DNA of 64,000 bases from Fulvia fulva (taxonomy: Eukaryota > Ascomycota > Dothideomycetes > Mycosphaerellales > Mycosphaerellaceae): the NCBI RefSeq assembly GCF_020509005.1, contig NC_063016.1, positions 186,001 through 250,000 of the forward strand. The letters are read 5' to 3'. Under the pieces are notes generated by a model that saw only the letters and a list, made by a program, of their open reading frames with translations, did no database searches and had not been told where the DNA came from. The translations under genes were made by a program, and so were the position numbers. This document shows positions 32,488 through 42,494 of the stretch, piece after piece. Position 1 is the stretch's first letter, and the number at the start of each line of letters is the position of its first letter.

Positions 32488-33651
32488 TCACCAACGGAGT
32501 CGAATCAGCAACCCAAGCTCCCTCAGCAACCCGAGCGCCGTTCTGTCCTTTACATCCACCCAGCGCGGCACGATCACGTCCTTCGCAATCATTCGAAAGC
32601 CGATGATCTTGTGTGAGCTATGTCCGAGCTTGGCTAGAAGGCCATTGAAACGCTGCGCTGCCATGCGCTTCTTCTCTCCATGATCGACTTTCGATGCCGC
32701 CGAGTTGAGCTGCTCGTTTACACTCCTGGCCTTCTTCTTCTTGGTGAGCGCGCCTTGCATCGGTGGCCATGGTCCCATGGCCTCAAAAACTTCCACCACG
32801 AGCTCCTGGGCTGTACGATCTCTCCCATCACTCCACAGGGGAATCAATGCGCCATTCTCATCTCGATACAGGCCATCATCAGGCCACTCCTCGCCTAGTG
32901 GCATGTCCTCGGGGTTGGGAAGGAAGCCAGTAAGCTGAGGCACTCCTTCTGGCGTTCTGAGCCAGGACATGCCTTGGTTGAACCTCGCCAATGGTCCAGC
33001 CCCTCCCATCAGCAGGATACGCTCACCAATACCCGTTCGGATGAATCTGTCCAGCCAGCAAGCTCGATCCTGCAAATCATCGAACAGCTTGCTATGGTGC
33101 GCCAGGTCTTGATTCTTCTTCTCTAGCTTGTCCATGAGGCGGATTCGAATCTCGTGGTCGAGGCGCTTGATGACAGTCGATAGGGTTGTGGGAGGAAGAT
33201 GAATGTTCTGGAATGTCACCTTCACACTTGACAGCAGTAGTGTCGTTCGTAAGTTGGTGGCCTGGACCGGCGCCATGGCGAGTCGTGCCATAGTCACCGC
33301 GTTTCGAGAATACTTGTCGAGCAGTGGGCAGTTGATGCTGTACTTGTTGTTGACCTGCTGGATTGTCCGATTGAGGCTAGCGATGATCTGTTCGACAACG
33401 GCGGTCAAATTCTGCTGCAACAGGATGAATGTGAGGCGCTGTTACAGGACATCGGGATCGAGCACTGTTCTGATCACTGTGGGACCAGGTACGCCTGTTC
33501 TATCAAGCTCGAGTTGCAGGATGTATGTTTGCTCTTGCTGAGGGTACGTGCTGCTCTCGCCGTCATTGGGAATGGGATGCTCGCTGCTCTGCACAGTCTC
33601 CTCAGCCGGCGAGACTTGGCCTCGAGTATGGCTGCTGCCGCTGTCAGACAT
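32488..33651 (-). CDS. Orphan protein sharing a C-terminal block with the 38.2 kb gene
   Basis: Exon 1 33651-33466 and exon 2 33414-32488. The 51-nt segment between them contains an in-frame TAA and is treated as an intron (weak GTGCTC donor, good TTGCAG acceptor, phase 0), giving 370 residues. The N-terminus is Ser/Glu-rich and disordered; residues 65-180 are helical (VVEQIIASLNRTIQQVNNKY, then RLMDKLEKKNQDL). A Gly-rich GGAGPLARF and a polylysine patch follow. The last 50 residues (LGHSSHKIIGFRMIAKD, VPRWVDVKDRTA, LRELGLL) match the end of the gene at 38220-38944. I recognise no named domain. An alternative is that the TAA is a real nonsense change (CAA to TAA). Confidence 0.62.
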
Positions 33652-34285
33652 CTTAGCACTTGACGGTGTGTCCTGGGTGAAATACAATTGTGCGGCAGTC
33701 GAACTCGAAGACCGTTGTGACTTGAACGCAAGAAGAGGCGCAATCTGTGAGATTTTTGGAAAGTCGCGAAGGGAGAGAAGCCACAGCAGTGTCTAAAGAG
33801 GGCCACGTGCACATTCACCCACATCATGTGAAGCTCGAGGGACGCAGATCATTCAACAGAAGCTGACCTGATTATCACCAAGGTATACGAATAAATGGCT
33901 GGACTGAGGAGTCCAAGGCACAAGATTATCAAGCATCATTACAAGTAATCACGACTTTGCCCAGATTCCGCGTACTTTCCTCGCGGCAGTCGAGACTCGG
34001 GCTGGGGAATAACTGGGAAACGCATAGGGTCCCAGGAACTCCGGGCTCTGTTCCGGCTATCTCGCTGGGAGTGAATGCTGCATTTTGGTTAGAATCTTGG
34101 GAAGATCTGTCCATCATGTGGCGAAGTTGGAGCCGGCATCAGGCTGACATTTGGTTTCTACTCTTTGCCGTAGTCTTTGCCTACTCTCAGCCAACGTGCC
34201 TCAAAGGTGCATCATCATCGCCAAACAGAGTCATGCTCTCGAGCCTGCACAACGAACCATCCCGTCTCAGCTACAAGGCCCCTCT
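33652..34285. other. Intergenic
   Basis: No supported gene. Carries the upstream region of the minus-strand orphan gene. Confidence 0.4.
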
Positions 34286-34963
34286 CTAGATCCCCTGCGC
34301 CTCGACCAGGCGTTCTGCAACACTCTCGGATTCCACTTCGTAGGCCAGCTGATGAGGTGGAATGTCCGCGATCGATGCATCGGCATCTAGAAAGTCGTTC
34401 AGAGCCTGTGCGTCGGCCTCGGGAATGTCAGGTCCGATGTTGAACATGTGTTCATCGCTCAGAACCATTTTGTCCGGCTCCACGCTGTCAACACAGTCAC
34501 CATCGGCACCTCCATCGTACTGCTGCTTCAACGCTTCCATGCCATCGACCTTAACATCTCTCTGATCATTGACACCAGTGGAACTGGACCCGCCATCAAC
34601 AAACATACAATCCAGACACGAAACCCATTGAGACCCTCTGAGAGCCAGGAAACCGCCGTTGATACAGATCCGCTCGCCGTTGTTCGATCTCACAGATGTT
34701 CCCACATTTGGTTGATCCTTCAGGCTTCAAGACAATGCCGAGCTCGGTTTCGTAGAAAAAAAGTCCGATGAACCTGGAAGAGCTGTAGTCACGGCGACTG
34801 CTTTTGCAGCATGTGTGGCGTGCGATGTTTGTGCACTGTCGGCTTGATCCAGAACAGTTGTTGCCGCTCCAGTTGACGATTGTCACTGGGTTGCTCGCGG
34901 CGGTACGGTGACATGCATTCTCTGCAACGGAGCGGGAGTATGTGGTGGTATAGATGTCGGTGT
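34286..34963 (-). pseudogene. Possible cysteine-rich protein gene split between two frames
   Basis: A minus-strand frame open from a plausible acceptor at 34963 reads ENACHRTAASNP, VNWSGNNCSGSSRQC, HTCCKSS and a hydrophobic FIGLFFYETELGIV, typical of a small disulfide-rich secreted domain. Near 34697-34703 the coding character moves to another frame that continues NGERICINGGFLALRGSQW, SCLDC and then a long acidic tail to 34286. A one-base indel, or an intron I cannot place, would join them. No convincing signal-peptide exon was found: an ATG at 35047 sits only a few bases from a TATAAA and splices out of phase. Treat as a broken or mis-modelled secreted-protein gene. Confidence 0.35.
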
Positions 34964-35595
34964 CTGTGAAGGGATGTCGAGGCGAGTATGGGAAGCGAAG
35001 GAATATCTGTTTTGGAAGTGCACTTACCATCGAGGCAGACTTTCCATGGCACCTTTATACCACAGCTCGCCAGGTGCTCTAAACTACTGCTCAGATAATC
35101 TTACATAGATCTGTCCGTGGCATCATTCGACAGTAATCCTTTAGGTACTTGACCTATCTTCCTGCCAATAAGGACTCGTCGTGCGCCTGCTGTGTTGGGA
35201 TCGATGCCGTGCTTTCCGATTTCATATCGGGAGCATCCAATGACACAGGCGTGCACGCCCGTAGGATGCTGTTGGAATCGACGCCAAATCTCGTACAGAT
35301 GGGAAGAAGGTTGAGCTTTTGCATAGACTGCAGTAGGCCTACAACTCTAATAAGCATCATCAAGCATTCGGGGATGGGCTAAGCTTTCTTAGCTGAGCTG
35401 AGCTATGCGGGATCTACCATTCCTTTCAACATCATACAACCTCTTTGGGCACAGCAACAGCTTCCAACTCCTGGGTTTCCGTTTTTAGACCTTCGAATAT
35501 TTGCTGCCTCACAAGAGGGAACACAGCGAACAGTACTATTGACGAACATCACCAGGTCTCAGCGGCAGATCAATTCCAGATCTACACACTACAAC
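34964..35595. other. Intergenic
   Basis: Contains a TATAAA on the minus strand at 35054-35059 and the upstream region of the plus-strand gene at 35596. No further gene seen. Confidence 0.4.
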
Positions 35596-36297
35596 ATGGC
35601 TGGAGAAGCGACGCTTTTGAACATACCCGATTCAATTCGAAAGGAAATCTATCAGCTCGTCTGTGGACCGCAGTTGCAAATCGAGATTCTCGCAGACGGT
35701 AGCATCTCAGCACTCGACCACAGCCTCCTGAGAGTCAGCAAAGCCTTACGTCTCGATATCTTAACCTCATACTCGGGAGGAAGCCCACCACGGATCGTCT
35801 GGGTCTTCCGAAGCCCTGCTGCCTTGGCCAGTGCCAGTCCAATGTTGCACGAGAGAAACCTCTCGGCCCACGATAGCGTATCCTGGATCAACATCAAGGC
35901 TATTCGACTCGTGCTTTTGGCTCCACCCGGTGACGGCTCGCAACTCACGCTAAACGAGCGTGGCGGTAGTTGCAGTCGCGATGGAAGCAGTGGGCCTCAT
36001 GTTGAGCCCCTGTACAAGGCCTGGAGAGACAACATCGCGGGACTACCTCGAGACTTGTCAGTGCACACGGTGTGTTTCGATCTCGAGCATTCGTGGACCT
36101 GGCAAAGTCTCAGCGTCGCCAGACTCGTTCATAGTTTAAGTGCTGTACTGCACCGACGTAGAGGTGGCAATGTGCAGTTCCATGTCGTTGGGTGCAGGAC
36201 TGAGGAGGGTCGACGCTTCATTGAGCGGTCGACGGTTGGTCTGGCTCAGACAGAGCCGCCTGTCAAAATGAGAGGCCCCGGTATTGGAGCAGATTAG
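35596..36297 (+). CDS. 2EXR/F-box-like orphan protein
   Basis: Single exon, 233 residues from MAGEATLLNIPDSIRKEIYQ, the amphipathic start motif of the fungal 2EXR/F-box-like class. HSLLRVSKALRLDILTSY near residue 55 replaces the more usual C-x-Q-I-xx-E motif. A second half with IKAIRLVLLAPP and LSVHTVCFDLEHSWTW suggests alternating strands and helices as in related orphans. The upstream Met 19 codons earlier lacks homology character, so the internal ATG with AACATGG context is preferred. Similar to the fragment at 57217-57558. Confidence 0.65.
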   Translation: MAGEATLLNIPDSIRKEIYQLVCGPQLQIEILADGSISALDHSLLRVSKALRLDILTSYSGGSPPRIVWVFRSPAALASASPMLHERNLSAHDSVSWINIKAIRLVLLAPPGDGSQLTLNERGGSCSRDGSSGPHVEPLYKAWRDNIAGLPRDLSVHTVCFDLEHSWTWQSLSVARLVHSLSAVLHRRRGGNVQFHVVGCRTEEGRRFIERSTVGLAQTEPPVKMRGPGIGAD

Positions 36298-36818
36298 TTC
36301 TATCTGAGGGCACCCAAGAAATGATGAAAAATGATGTTCGGGTGCTCGGCGGTCGAGATTGCCATGAAGTCCACGCTCCAATGACCCCAGGGCCTACGGA
36401 TCCTCATCTGAAAAGGCAAGGCAAGTGAGATGCCTGCCAAGTCATCACCAGCGATACTTCTTACTACGATCAGCGTGTTCGCTTGGACGATGCTTAACAT
36501 GACATCGGCCTCACTTGGGAAGAAGACAGTTTGAGAGATTTTCACAACATGAAAGTTCGGTTTTTGCATTACGATCCTATCCGGTCCCATCCCACGACTC
36601 CCTAGCCCAAACCAATATCTATACAAGCCAGATCCTTACCTGCTCCGGACGTCCAGCGTCTCTATGTGTACAAAACGCATCAAAATGCCTCTCCAGACCT
36701 TCAAGCGAGATCAGTGCGTAGTTCGAAGAAGAATGCCAGCCTGGAAGGACTCATCAGGTGTCATGTCAGACATGACTACCTGCCAGAACTTTTACTTAGC
36801 TTGGTTCGCCGACTACTC
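36298..36818. other. Intergenic between convergent genes
   Basis: Only overlapping shadow frames; no supported gene. Confidence 0.4.
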
Positions 36819-37367
36819 CTAGCGGAATCTAGGGTAACGACCATCCATCTCGAGATAGGATGCGGCGGAGCGGTCCTGGTAGCCGAAGCCACCGCCATGA
36901 CCCCTACTGCTGCTGCCGTAGCCCCCAACACCGTAGTGATAGTTGCGCTCATGCTCGCGTTGAGCAGTGCGGTGAGGATCAGCGTGATATGGCTTGGGAT
37001 GCCTGCTGCTGTACGGATCACGCGAGTAATGAGCTCGCGCAGTCTCTGGTACTCGACCGCCATAGAAGTCGCGATGGTCGACTTCTGGTCGGCGGAAGTG
37101 CACCTGCTCGTTCCTGGCTTCACGACGACCGAATGAGTAGCGACGGTCGTCGCGGGTGTAGTTGTAGTAGGGCTCTGAGATGCCTTCGCGGTACCGCCGT
37201 GAGCTGCCTCCGCTGTACGGGTTGCTGGAGTGCTGACGGCTGGAGGAAGATGGCTCGTACGAAGAGTAGCCCTGTCTTGAGGAGGAGCCGTGATTAGAAG
37301 AGCGGCCGTACCACTCACGGTTGCTGCGGCGAGAGGAAGAGCCGAAGAAGGAGTCGAGTAAACCCAT
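36819..37367 (-). CDS. Ser/Arg/Tyr-rich low-complexity protein with possible N-myristoylation
   Basis: Single exon, 182 residues. The N-terminus MGLLDSFF fits the N-myristoylation pattern (Gly2, Ser6). The remainder is disordered and rich in Ser, Arg, Tyr and Gly (RSNREWYGRSS, YEPSSSSRQHSS, REGISEPYYNYTRDDRR, GYGSSSRGHGGGFG), ending EMDGRYPRFR. Composition resembles RNA-binding or phase-separating low-complexity proteins, but no RRM or zinc finger is present. Coding status is supported by the uninterrupted frame, balanced biased composition and a sensible start. Function unknown. Confidence 0.6.
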   Translation of the reverse strand: MGLLDSFFGSSSRRSNREWYGRSSNHGSSSRQGYSSYEPSSSSRQHSSNPYSGGSSRRYREGISEPYYNYTRDDRRYSFGRREARNEQVHFRRPEVDHRDFYGGRVPETARAHYSRDPYSSRHPKPYHADPHRTAQREHERNYHYGVGGYGSSSRGHGGGFGYQDRSAASYLEMDGRYPRFR

Positions 37368-38219
37368 GTCTTTGGTGGGTTTGGGTTGTGTTGGGTGGTT
37401 GCGTTTGAAGCTTGCTCTCTTGTGTGGTTAATTTGGCAGTCGGTTCAAAGAAGGTTGATCTTGTACTTGCTGCTGGTTTGAGAGTTGTGCTTGGGAAGAA
37501 AATGTACTCCTCAGCCTGGAGTCAGAATATATAGTCTTCATGAGGTGTTGCATAGATGCGTTATAGGAGCAATGAATGTGTTATGTGTTGAATCGAATGT
37601 GAATGTTCTTCTCGTCCAAAGCATTGTTCGAGCTGGTCGAAGCCAGCTCATGGCAGATGACATGTCAGTTCAATGGGTTGAGGCATATCACCTGCGTTCG
37701 ATAATTGATTGATGTTCCCTCAAGGGCCGCCAAGACCTGATCTGATGAATGTATAGTACTTCTTTGTTGAGTTCTCTGGGGTCTCGAGAACAATAGCGTT
37801 GTTGGAGACAATGTCGTAGGCCATGATGGACTTTCAGGGGCTGCAGACTGCCGCGGTGCAGCAACTCCATGAGGTGACCGTGGCCAAGAGTAAGTAAGTA
37901 TAGATCGAGATAACATCTGAAGATAAAGCAAACACTGTGCGAATGCACCCCAAGTGCAACGTATGTCTGACACATCCAGACCAGGCGTGAGACAATGACG
38001 TGAGCCACCATGAAATAAGGCTATGTAAAGTCTTCTAGCATCAACCCAGATATGCTAATGTGCGAAGCTATAGAACAGCATCATTAACCAACAGACCCTC
38101 CATGGCTAACCCCTAATCGAAGAATAGCAAGTAATGGCCTGAAACCATGCTTCGAACGACCTTTTTGCAATAAGATACATACGACGACCATACCCAGTCA
38201 CCGGAACTACCCCGACTTC
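37368..38219. other. Intergenic
   Basis: About 850 bp, slightly AT-richer than its surroundings, with no supported frame. Confidence 0.45.
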
Positions 38220-38944
38220 TCATGCACGATCCAACAGCTTCAGCTCCCGCAATCGATCGCGGGCTGTCCTTTCTTTCCCATCAGCCCATCGCGGCACGAG
38301 AACCCCCTGGACAATCGTGCGGAAGCCAATGATTCTATGCGAACCATGTCCAAGTCGAGGTAGCAGGCTGTTGGAAGTGCTGTGCTGCCCAAATATGCAG
38401 GGAGACCACCTGCAGACGTGGTTGGCCGAGGGGGGCTCTGTCGTGGGGCGTCATCGTCGAAATCTTCGACCGTACTGAATATGCTTCGTGACGCTCGAGT
38501 GTGGTTGAATATCACCTGCTCGTCATCCTCACTATCCCTATACTCGATCAGGGCCTCATCCGGGCCGACATCAAGAGCAGGATATCGATGACTTGGGGCT
38601 CCACGCGCTCGACGTCTTGCTGCCACAAGTTGTCGAAAGGCGCGCACTCCTCGTGTCTGTAGTTGTAACTCCCTTGTTGTCGCAGAGTGCCAAGAATCAA
38701 GTGCTTCTGTAGGACGCGAGTCGATGCTCTGGTGGTCATGTCCTCTACGCCGGCCATCTAAGGGCCCGATCATGTCACTCGTGTCTGCCTCAGCGCTAGG
38801 AGCAGCTACGCTCGTGGCGACGAGTTGTATGCGCGAGAATAGTCCGGAAGCTGGGTGTGTCGCACTTTCCTGGCTTGGGCCATTGAACGGCGGCGACCGG
38901 CTGATGCGTAAACCGTGTGGCGCGAAATTGGGTGCCGACATCAT
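38220..38944 (-). CDS. Orphan gene with the same C-terminal block as the 32.5 kb gene
   Basis: A minus-strand frame from 38944 encodes a disordered, Arg/Ser-rich, acidic-patched N-terminal region of about 180 residues. The recognisable C-terminus lies in another frame, ending at 38220: LLPRLGHGSHRIIGFRTIVQ, VPRWADGKERTA, LRELKLLDRA. Roughly 27 of 47 residues match the end of the 32488-33651 protein. The two parts must be joined by an intron (possible donor near 38460 with acceptor before CACAGC at about 38395, phase 0, or a shorter alternative), or else a frameshift has occurred. No known domain. Probably a diverged paralogue. Confidence 0.5.
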
Positions 38945-39350
38945 GTGGTGGTGAGTGGACTGTGAAGTGCAGACGGAATCTCAAGTATCGTTTCAACTTT
39001 TCTGGGAAGCGCTAGAGGCGGACATGACGTGTGCGGCATTCCGGCGCACGTGGGCAACATTCACTGGATGTCACCACTTGCATGTGAATGGTTAGCGAAA
39101 CAGTCAAGCGGACTATAACGTCCAAGCCGCAGTGTACACATTCTCTCACGCGATTGAATCCTAAGAAAGCACGATGAAAACATGTACAGGTGTCTGATCC
39201 TATACACTTCTTCTACACGACCCGATCGTTGTGCTTTGTACAAGCTCGCTATTACGGAAGTGCAACCCAGGAACAAAGTAATTGCGATTTCCTGCCAATT
39301 TCAACATTGCATGCCCCCAAAACCCCAGCTTCTGTCATTGTCGCACATAT
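38945..39350. other. Intergenic
   Basis: Short region between two minus-strand orphan genes, with no supported frame. Confidence 0.4.
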
Positions 39351-42300
39351 TTACAGCCGGCATAGTTTCAACTGTCTAATAGTGGGTACACGGCGTGATC
39401 GAAAACCACCATCTTGTGAAATGTTCTCGTAGCCGAACTGAATGACGTTGTATCCTGTCCCACTGTGACCCAGCTTGCGTGCCTTTGCTGCATGAGACTT
39501 CAGACCACTGGTGAGCCCAGTGAGATGGTGCTGATACCGGTTGTCGAGTCTCGTCTCCAACACACGAATGTTTGAGAACGGACGTCGTGGCAAGAACATA
39601 CCTGGTCGCCAGGCAAGTGGCTTCAAGCCAGGCTGTACTCTAAAGCCGAGCGACTCGAACTTGCCTCTGGACTTCATCACGAGGCCAGCGATTCGTGGAA
39701 TGCCTGGATGAACCTTGTGGTACTCCCGAAGTATCTTGTTCAGAATCTTCCTCAGCTTGATCAAGGTGTCGGTGAGACTTCGACAGTGAAGGTCCAGGTG
39801 TGTGTTTCTGTAGTACTCGTTGTCGATGTCGAGATTGTCGAAGAAGATCTGAGACCCCAGGACGTTTCGATGACCCGCGTAGGTCCAGTCTGTCGGTTGA
39901 GCTGGATCCAGGGTCTCAGGCACAACATGCACGACAGGAAGCGCGTTTGGCCGAAGAGCAGGGAGTTGCCAGCACGGATGGTTCTTGACCTGGGAGCCTG
40001 AGACTGGACTAACCCAGCACCATTGCCAGTGTTCAAGGCCGGTCTCATCATGGTGCACGATGAAGCTGAAGTTGGTGTGAAGTCGAGTCTTTCTGCCGGC
40101 AAGCAATGAAGCTCTCCTGTAATTGGTCAGAGCATCAAAGACCGAGCACCATTTGCTCTCGACGTTGAGGACGTCTTGCTGAGCGCGAGCTGTGACATCT
40201 GGGTGTCCTGTAAGGCCGTCGAGCAGGTACTTCGACTTATTGAGCCTGAAATGAGCCTTCATGTCCGAAGGAACTAGACCGCCGTAGTAGTCGTCATGCT
40301 GATACGACACCTCGAAGCCTTCTATCACAAGGCTCGGTTTGTAAATGCCTTGACCACGATTGTAGAGGGTCGCGAAGTGTCCCATAGTTGCGAGCGCATA
40401 TTTGAACCGGACCCACGCCAGGCCCAAATCGAATATTTGTTGTCGCGCGGCGACTTTGGCCTGGCGTCTTGGACGTACTTGCTTCTTTACCCTGCGCATT
40501 TTTGAGCCCATCGATCGAGGTCGGGCCGTTGGCATTGAAATGACACAGTACGCCGACATGGTGATCTCAACCATGGTGACAGCAGTATGATTGGCAGCAG
40601 CCTCACTCGACGCAGAGCTATCGTCGAGTACATCCACACTCGCACTTCCCGCACCCGTAGCCCCCATACTCTCGACACGTAGCTCTTGAGAAGGCGTGGG
40701 TTCAACAAGTACATTTAGGTCGCGCGACGATATGCCATCGCTTTGGGCGGCGCTTGTTGATGATGCTAGTCCGTTGGAGGCAACATCAGCCATGTAGCTG
40801 AGGCCATAACTGCCTGGCTGGTTGCTGGTGACATTGGGCAGTGTAGCCTCTTCAGGGAAGGGAAGGTGGTTTTGAGAAGCACCACCAAGACCATGCCCTG
40901 CAGCTTCCTGGATACCCTGTCTCTCGTGCTCACTGCCCATGGCCGCGATATTACCGGCCTGCGCTGGTACAGGCTGTGGTGGTGTGGCTTGGAGAATATT
41001 GTCCGGGATATGATCATGGTCGCTTTCCGCATGGCTGTCGCCGATATGCAAGGCTTCGGCCATATCGACATTGGTATGCGAGTCTGAGGGTGCATGGCTG
41101 TCCACAGACTGCTGACTAGACGCTGAGCCAGCCTCGCCGGAGGCGCTACAGGCGCTGCTCGGATCCGGGTCAGTAGGATCGTGATGTCCCTGGCCCGCAT
41201 CATTGGAGACTGCTGCCACACCCTCATGTGGGCCTTCAGCGATGTTTGCATTGGCTGCGCTGGTGATATCAACTTCAGACGCCGCATCATCCGAGACTGC
41301 ATGATCCACGGAGCTCGTCTGGTCAACAGTCGGAGCGATCATTTTGAGACGCTCGTCGGCTACTTTGATGTCAGATCCATCGAGGTCGACCGGAATTGGG
41401 GCATTTGCACCCAAGGTCTTCTGTCGGGTCCGCGCAGCAGCTCGTAGCGCTCCACGGAGGGTCTTAGGATTGTGTTTGCCATGCCACTTCTGCGCGAAGT
41501 TCATGCCATCGACGAGGATATCCGCGTCCGACAACTGCTCTGGGTCTGTACCACAAGGTCCGTCGCGACCAGGCCATAGCTCTGCTGGCAGAAGTTATGC
41601 TATACCGCCTGGTATCACGCTTGCGATTGTTGCGAGTATCTCTTGCAGAGGATCTTCGCCGTCCCGCTCGCCTGCCATGTCTTCGTCGAATATCTCCTCC
41701 TTTTGTGCATCTTCGGTGCTGTACATCTGACTTGTGTACTGTTCTTGCCTTCCAGCTGCCCCTTGTGACTCCACATCAGCGACATTGAGCTCAGCACCAT
41801 TTCGAGCGGTATCGTCACTGGGGTCAATCAGCGGCTCCGAGTGATCGCCATAGTCGATGATGTCTTCCTCGTTCTCTTGCCCGGCATTCCCACCACTTCC
41901 ATCCGAGTCTTCATGTAGAGGTACTTCGGCGTTGCTTGTGGACGCTATGCCTTCAACAGCAGAATCGGGGCCGATCAGCACGTCTGAAGCGCCTGCAGCG
42001 CCTGCAGCTGGGGAAGATGTAGTTCCATTGCTCGACGCACCATTTCTCTCACCACTGTCATCTACTTCTCCACTACTGCCCGATGCCGCGGCAGATTGCA
42101 CTGCCCTTGCTGTGTTGACAACATTCGAGTCTGAGGCTGATGCGGTAGTCGGATCCTTGAGTGGCTCTTCTCGTCCGAGGGAGACACTGGCGCGCTCAAT
42201 ATCTTGCGCGATGATGTGCTTGACGTCTTTGTGTGGGTCGTTGGAGTCTGCGCGTCTTCTGCTGTACTCGGTCAAAAATGCGTTCATGAAGTCTTGATTT

Positions 42301-42494
42301 GTCTTCTCGTCAGCCCAAATAAGGAGGATATCGGCGAAGGCCTGAAGAATGTCGGCAGGATGGGCGTAAGGGAATAATCTGTTGCCATGAGTATCTTGTA
42401 GCGCGATGCGACGCGGGATCAGACTTTCGAAGGCATTCGGCTTCAGGGAATTGATGCTCTCGAGTAGATTTGCGCGGTCCTGCTGAGAAGCCAT
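39351..42494 (-). CDS. Large orphan protein with acidic low-complexity middle
   Basis: Modelled as exon 1 42494-41619 and exon 2 41534-39351 with an 84-nt intron (GTGATA donor, CAGAGCAG acceptor, GCATAAC branch, phase 0), 1,019 residues. The N-terminus (ANLLESINSLKPNAFESLIP, HPADILQAFADILLIWADEK) is helical. About 450 residues of Asp/Ser/Asn/Ala-rich disordered sequence span the junction. The C-terminal 380 residues look folded: VRFKYALATMGHFATLYNRG, KAHFRLNKSKYLLDGL, NVESKWCSVFDALTNYRR, FSFIVHHDETGLEHWQW, IRVLETRLDNRYQHHLTG. No family recognised. The alternative is two genes, but only 60 bp separate them, with no room for a promoter. Confidence 0.62.
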
